Shown here: piece by piece, positions 61,101 to 64,000 of the stretch
Position numbering within the stretch: position 1 is the first letter of the stretch
Layout: each line of letters starts with the position of its first letter
Assembly (NCBI RefSeq): GCF_000416985.1
Contig: NZ_ATDL01000016.1
Span: 248,001 to 312,000 of the forward strand
Length of the DNA: 64,000 nucleotides
Source: Sphingobacterium paucimobilis HER1398
GTDB lineage: Bacteria > Bacteroidota > Bacteroidia > Sphingobacteriales > Sphingobacteriaceae
Direction: 5' to 3'
Program-made: the position numbers and the translations under genes
The notes under the pieces: generated by a model
What the model was told of the DNA's origin: nothing
What the model saw: the letters and a program-made list of their open reading frames with translations, nothing else
Databases searched by the model: none

Positions 61101-61132
61101 TGACTAAGGTAAGAAACACATTTGAAGCATAA
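58127..61132 (+). CDS. actB: Alternative complex III subunit B, molybdopterin-like Fe-S protein
   Basis: ActB combines a large domain related to molybdopterin oxidoreductases, thought to lack the cofactor, with an Fe-S domain. The 1001 residues start with a Tat signal ([12 protein letters not shown], Arg 49-50) and a lipobox-like AAC (Cys68). The C-terminal Fe-S part from about residue 740 has [51 protein letters not shown] and [11 protein letters not shown] with CQAAC, enough Cys for one 3Fe-4S and three 4Fe-4S clusters. It lies on the outer side of the inner membrane and wires quinol oxidation to ActA and ActE. Confidence 0.94.
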   Translation: [1001 protein letters not shown]

Positions 61133-61161
61133 TTTTATTCTATATCTGAAATAAAACAACT

Positions 61162-62643
61162 ATGTCATCGCATAACGAATCAATATTAAGAGAACCATTA
61201 ATGACCGGTAAGGGCATCACTTACGCACAAGTGACTGATGATATCCTTTTACCGGTTGAAAATAAGCCAAACAAAGCTTGGTGGATAGGATTTATCGTAG
61301 CCGTGTGTGGAGCTATGTTATGGGTCGTAAGTGTTGGATACACGTTTTGGACGGGTATCGGTGCTTGGGGTCTGAATAAAACTGTGGGTTGGGCTTGGGA
61401 TATCACCGACTTTGTGTGGTGGGTAGGTATCGGGCACGCCGGAACGCTGATTTCAGCGGTATTATTAATTTTCCGTCAGAACTGGCGGAACTCGATTAAC
61501 CGTTCGGCAGAGGCGATGACGATCTTCGCCGTTATCTGTGCCGCAACATATGTTGTTGCGCATATGGGACGCCCTTGGTTAGCGTACTGGATTTTCCCAC
61601 TTCCTAACCAGTTCGGTTCACTGTGGGTAAACTTTAACTCGCCGTTAGTATGGGATGCGTTTGCGATCTCTACCTACTTTACCGTATCCTTAGTGTTCTG
61701 GTACTGTGGATTGTTACCGGATATCGCTACTGTACGTGACCGTGCGGAAGGGTTGAGAAAGAAAATTTACTCTGTTCTTTCCTTCGGATGGAATGGATCT
61801 GTAAAATCGTGGCAACGTTTTGAGATCGTATCACTGATCTTAGCTGGTATTTCTACACCACTGGTACTTTCGGTACACACGATTGTATCCATGGACTTTG
61901 CAACATCTGTTATTCCAGGATGGCATACCACGATTTTCCCTCCGTACTTCGTTGCGGGAGCGATTTTCTCGGGTTTTGCGATGGTACAGACATTATTGTT
62001 GATACTTCGTAAAGTCATGAACTTTGAGCATTACATCACCATGTTCCATATCGAAGCGATGAACAAGATCATTATGGTGACGGGTTCTATCGTTGGTGTA
62101 GCGTATCTAACGGAGTTGTTTATTGCATGGTACTCAGGTTCTGAATATGAGATGTACGCTTTTGCTAACCGTATTGCGGGACCGTATGCTTGGGCATATT
62201 GGGCGATGATGACCTGTAACGTGATCTCTCCGCAGTTGTTCTGGTTCAAGAAAATCCGTACAAGTATTCCTATCTCTTGGGTATTGTCTATTATCGTAAA
62301 TATTGGTATGTGGTTCGAACGTTTCGTAATTATTGTTACATCGTTGCACCGCGATTACCTACCTTCTTCATGGGCAATGTTCTACCCAACCTGGGTTGAC
62401 GTCGGTATCTTTGTAGGTTCGATCGGATTGTTCTTTACTTTGTTCCTATTGTTCTTACGTTTCTTACCAGGTATAGCAATAGCCGAAGTGAAATTATTGT
62501 TGAAGAGCTCTAGTTTGCAACATAAAACTAAGCTTGTTCAAGAAGGGGCATTCCCTGATGATCAAGTTGAGTTCTTTAGAGAATCAATGAAGAAATATGA
62601 CTCTGTAACAGAGGAAGAAATTAACGCATTACGTAAAAAATAA
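61162..62643 (+). CDS. actC: Alternative complex III subunit C, NrfD-like
   Basis: ActC is an integral membrane protein of the NrfD/PsrC family with about ten transmembrane helices and a quinol site; it is one of two such subunits (with ActF) that may move protons. The 493 residues show WWIGFIVAVCGAMLWVVSVG, WVGIGHAGTLISAVLLIFRQNWR, YVVAHMGRPWLAYWIFPLP, LVLSVHTIVSMDFATSVIPGWHTTIFPPY and WFERFVIIVTSLHRDYLPSSW. The last 60 residues are cytoplasmic. It starts 29 bases after actB and ends 5 before actD. Confidence 0.95.
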   Translation: MSSHNESILREPLMTGKGITYAQVTDDILLPVENKPNKAWWIGFIVAVCGAMLWVVSVGYTFWTGIGAWGLNKTVGWAWDITDFVWWVGIGHAGTLISAVLLIFRQNWRNSINRSAEAMTIFAVICAATYVVAHMGRPWLAYWIFPLPNQFGSLWVNFNSPLVWDAFAISTYFTVSLVFWYCGLLPDIATVRDRAEGLRKKIYSVLSFGWNGSVKSWQRFEIVSLILAGISTPLVLSVHTIVSMDFATSVIPGWHTTIFPPYFVAGAIFSGFAMVQTLLLILRKVMNFEHYITMFHIEAMNKIIMVTGSIVGVAYLTELFIAWYSGSEYEMYAFANRIAGPYAWAYWAMMTCNVISPQLFWFKKIRTSIPISWVLSIIVNIGMWFERFVIIVTSLHRDYLPSSWAMFYPTWVDVGIFVGSIGLFFTLFLLFLRFLPGIAIAEVKLLLKSSSLQHKTKLVQEGAFPDDQVEFFRESMKKYDSVTEEEINALRKK

Positions 62644-62648
62644 TAGCA

Positions 62649-63185
62649 ATGAGCAATACAAAATATATATTAGGAAGTTTTGCGGATCCTGACGAGATGA
62701 TGGATGGGATTGATAAATTGCAAGCAAACAACATCAGCATATACGATTGTTTTACCCCTATGCCTATTCACGGTATTGAAGCTAAATTAGGTGTTAGACC
62801 TTCTCGTCTACCGATAGCCGCATTCTGTTTTGGAGGTTTAGGATTGATATTAGGATTCAGCTTATTGTATTTCACTATGTCTTACGATTGGCCGATGAAT
62901 ATCGGAGGTAAGCCTTCGATGCCATTGCCTAACTTTGTACCGGTTACTTTTGAGGTAACGATATTATTATGTGCATTGGGTATGGTAGCTACCTTCTTTT
63001 TCCGTAATCATTTGTTCCCAGGACGTGCACCACGTGTGATGGATCTGAGAGCTACGGACGACCGCTTTATCATTGCGATTGATGCACGTGATAATGCTGA
63101 TCATACGTTGATCGACAATTTGTTAAAAGAAGCTGGTGCAGTAGAAGTTAAGTACAATGAAAGAAAATATGTTAGTTATGAATAA
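62649..63185 (+). CDS. actD: Alternative complex III subunit D (DUF3341)
   Basis: ActD is a small membrane subunit with two transmembrane helices. The 178 residues begin KYILGSFADPDEMMDGIDKLQ and YDCFTPMPIHGIEAKLGVRPSRL, with helices at about 56-78 (PIAAFCFGGLGLILGFSLLYF) and 100-118 (FEVTILLCALGMVATFFF), then a cytoplasmic ferredoxin-like tail (DDRFIIAIDARDNADHTLIDNLLKEAGAVEV). It follows actC by 5 bases and overlaps the actE start by 8. Confidence 0.93.
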   Translation: MSNTKYILGSFADPDEMMDGIDKLQANNISIYDCFTPMPIHGIEAKLGVRPSRLPIAAFCFGGLGLILGFSLLYFTMSYDWPMNIGGKPSMPLPNFVPVTFEVTILLCALGMVATFFFRNHLFPGRAPRVMDLRATDDRFIIAIDARDNADHTLIDNLLKEAGAVEVKYNERKYVSYE

Positions 63186-63813
63186 GAAGAATTTTCTTGG
63201 CGCTGTATGTGTAGCGGTAGCTTTCGCTGCAGTAACTACTGCTTGTGGTGACGGGACAACGCGTAGCACAGGTTTAGAATTTTCACGTAATATGTATGAT
63301 CCGATTGCTTATAATCCGGATCAGCCAAATAATAATTTTAAGAATAAGCAGACTGCACAGACACCTCCTGACGGAACGAATCCAATCGGTTTCGAGCGCT
63401 TCGGATCGGAGTACGAGAATACTGTTGAAGATTATACACGTGCAGGTGCTGAGTTAACTAATCCGCTTGAAGCGACAAAGGAAAACTTAGCACAGGGTGA
63501 GCATTTGTTTATCGCCAACTGTGCTGTGTGTCATGGTAAAGAGGGTAAAGGTGATGGTTCGATCACAAAGGATCGTCAAGTGACTGATTCGAGAGGAACT
63601 CGTAAGTTGGAGAATTTCCCTCCTCCTCCGTCGTATGCTATCTCTTCTGGAGCAAACTCATCTAGAGGTGGTGCTATGGCTGATCTTACAGCGGGAAAGA
63701 TTTATCATACTATTTACTACGGTTTGAATACAATGGGATCACACGCGTCTCAGTTGAATCCAGAAGAGCGTTGGAAAGTAGTTATGTATGTACAAGAATT
63801 ACAAAAGAAATAA
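63178..63813 (+). CDS. actE: Alternative complex III subunit E, monoheme cytochrome c lipoprotein
   Basis: ActE is the monoheme cytochrome c that hands electrons from the complex to a carrier or oxidase. From the ATG at 63178 (MNKKNFLGAV) the protein has 211 residues, a lipoprotein signal (TTAC lipobox) and one heme motif in IANCAVCHGKEGKGDG. The likely axial Met lies further on, in NTMGSHASQLNPEERW. An upstream in-frame ATG at 63157 would lengthen the overlap with actD; the later start makes a better signal peptide. It precedes actF by 19 bases. Confidence 0.92.
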   Translation: MNKKNFLGAVCVAVAFAAVTTACGDGTTRSTGLEFSRNMYDPIAYNPDQPNNNFKNKQTAQTPPDGTNPIGFERFGSEYENTVEDYTRAGAELTNPLEATKENLAQGEHLFIANCAVCHGKEGKGDGSITKDRQVTDSRGTRKLENFPPPPSYAISSGANSSRGGAMADLTAGKIYHTIYYGLNTMGSHASQLNPEERWKVVMYVQELQKK

Positions 63814-63832
63814 CCTAACATCAATTTTATAA

Positions 63833-64000
63833 ATGGGAACTCACAATCATCATCACGATTATAATTTCAGCGAGCAGTATACTTTTGCTGGCACGGCTAA
63901 GGTGATTAGCCTAGTTGCTATCGTATTGGGTATAGCTGCCATTGCTTTCGGTATGTTATCAAGTGAACATATTATTGTTGAGCGTACATATGCTAACCTG
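63833..64000 (+). CDS. actF: Alternative complex III subunit F, start of gene
   Basis: Only the first 56 codons are in the window: a His-rich start (MGTHNHHHDYNFSEQYTF) and a transmembrane segment (AKVISLVAIVLGIAAIAFGML). ActF is the second NrfD-like, roughly ten-helix subunit; its position after actE and the start of the protein fit. The gene runs past the window edge. Confidence 0.85.
   Translation, partial: MGTHNHHHDYNFSEQYTFAGTAKVISLVAIVLGIAAIAFGMLSSEHIIVERTYANL

Overview
The window is ordinary chromosomal DNA of a member of the Bacteroidota, most likely the Sphingobacteriaceae (Sphingobacterium/Pedobacter type). The evidence is consistent across the window: genes are not preceded by Shine-Dalgarno sequences except rpsU; several promoters fit the Bacteroidota consensus TAnnTTTG at -7; argF is of the succinylornithine type; there are GldB, PorT-like and FKBP lipoproteins; atpDC is split from the rest of the ATP synthase; and an alternative complex III (act) operon is present. 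I saw no tRNA, rRNA, insertion sequence, prophage or CRISPR array.

Layout. 1-3.6 kb (+): end of the ribosomal-protein operon (infA end, rpmJ, rpsM, rpsK, rpsD, rpoA, rplQ). 3.6-8.6 kb (+): arginine genes argD-argF'-argB-proC-argE. 8.6-13.5 kb (-): rpsU with a full Shine-Dalgarno, a possible structured RNA, then the leftward set FAH hydrolase, M23 peptidase, bcp, glyS. 13.7-16 kb (+): Tat/lipoprotein subunit plus GMC flavoprotein oxidoreductase. 16-19.9 kb (-): class Ib ribonucleotide reductase nrdHIEF. 20.3-22.8 kb (+): secreted S9 peptidase. 22.8-37.2 kb (-): one long branched-chain amino acid cluster, transcribed ilvE-ilvD-ilvB-ilvN-(DinB)-ilvC-leuC-leuD-(ABC ATPase)-leuB-leuA-ilvA, with hairpins in several gaps. 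37.5-39.5 kb (-): atpD-atpC.

39.5-47 kb: envelope and gliding-type genes (a membrane coiled-coil protein, DUF4136 lipoprotein, nadE, PorT-like barrel, gldB, a DUF6266 gene preceded by an 11-bp-period repeat, two FKBP lipoproteins). 47-51.6 kb (-): panC-panD followed by a His-rich membrane protein, a TonB-dependent receptor and a thioredoxin-like protein, which looks like a metal-uptake module. 51.7-52.9 kb: an orphan N-terminal glycogen-synthase-like domain and a DUF493 protein. 53-56.4 kb: GH92 mannosidase and a divergent LacI regulator with nested inverted repeats between them. 56.7-64 kb (+): alternative complex III, actA-actB-actC-actD-actE and the start of actF.

Most of the window is housekeeping. 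The parts least explained by known biology are the exact 11-bp tandem array upstream of the DUF6266 gene, the His-rich/TonB/thioredoxin module with its palindrome, the degenerate GT5 domain, the structured intergenic sequence between rpsU and glyS, and the hairpins placed between genes of the ilv-leu operon. Functions are assigned by recognising protein families by eye; no database search was run.
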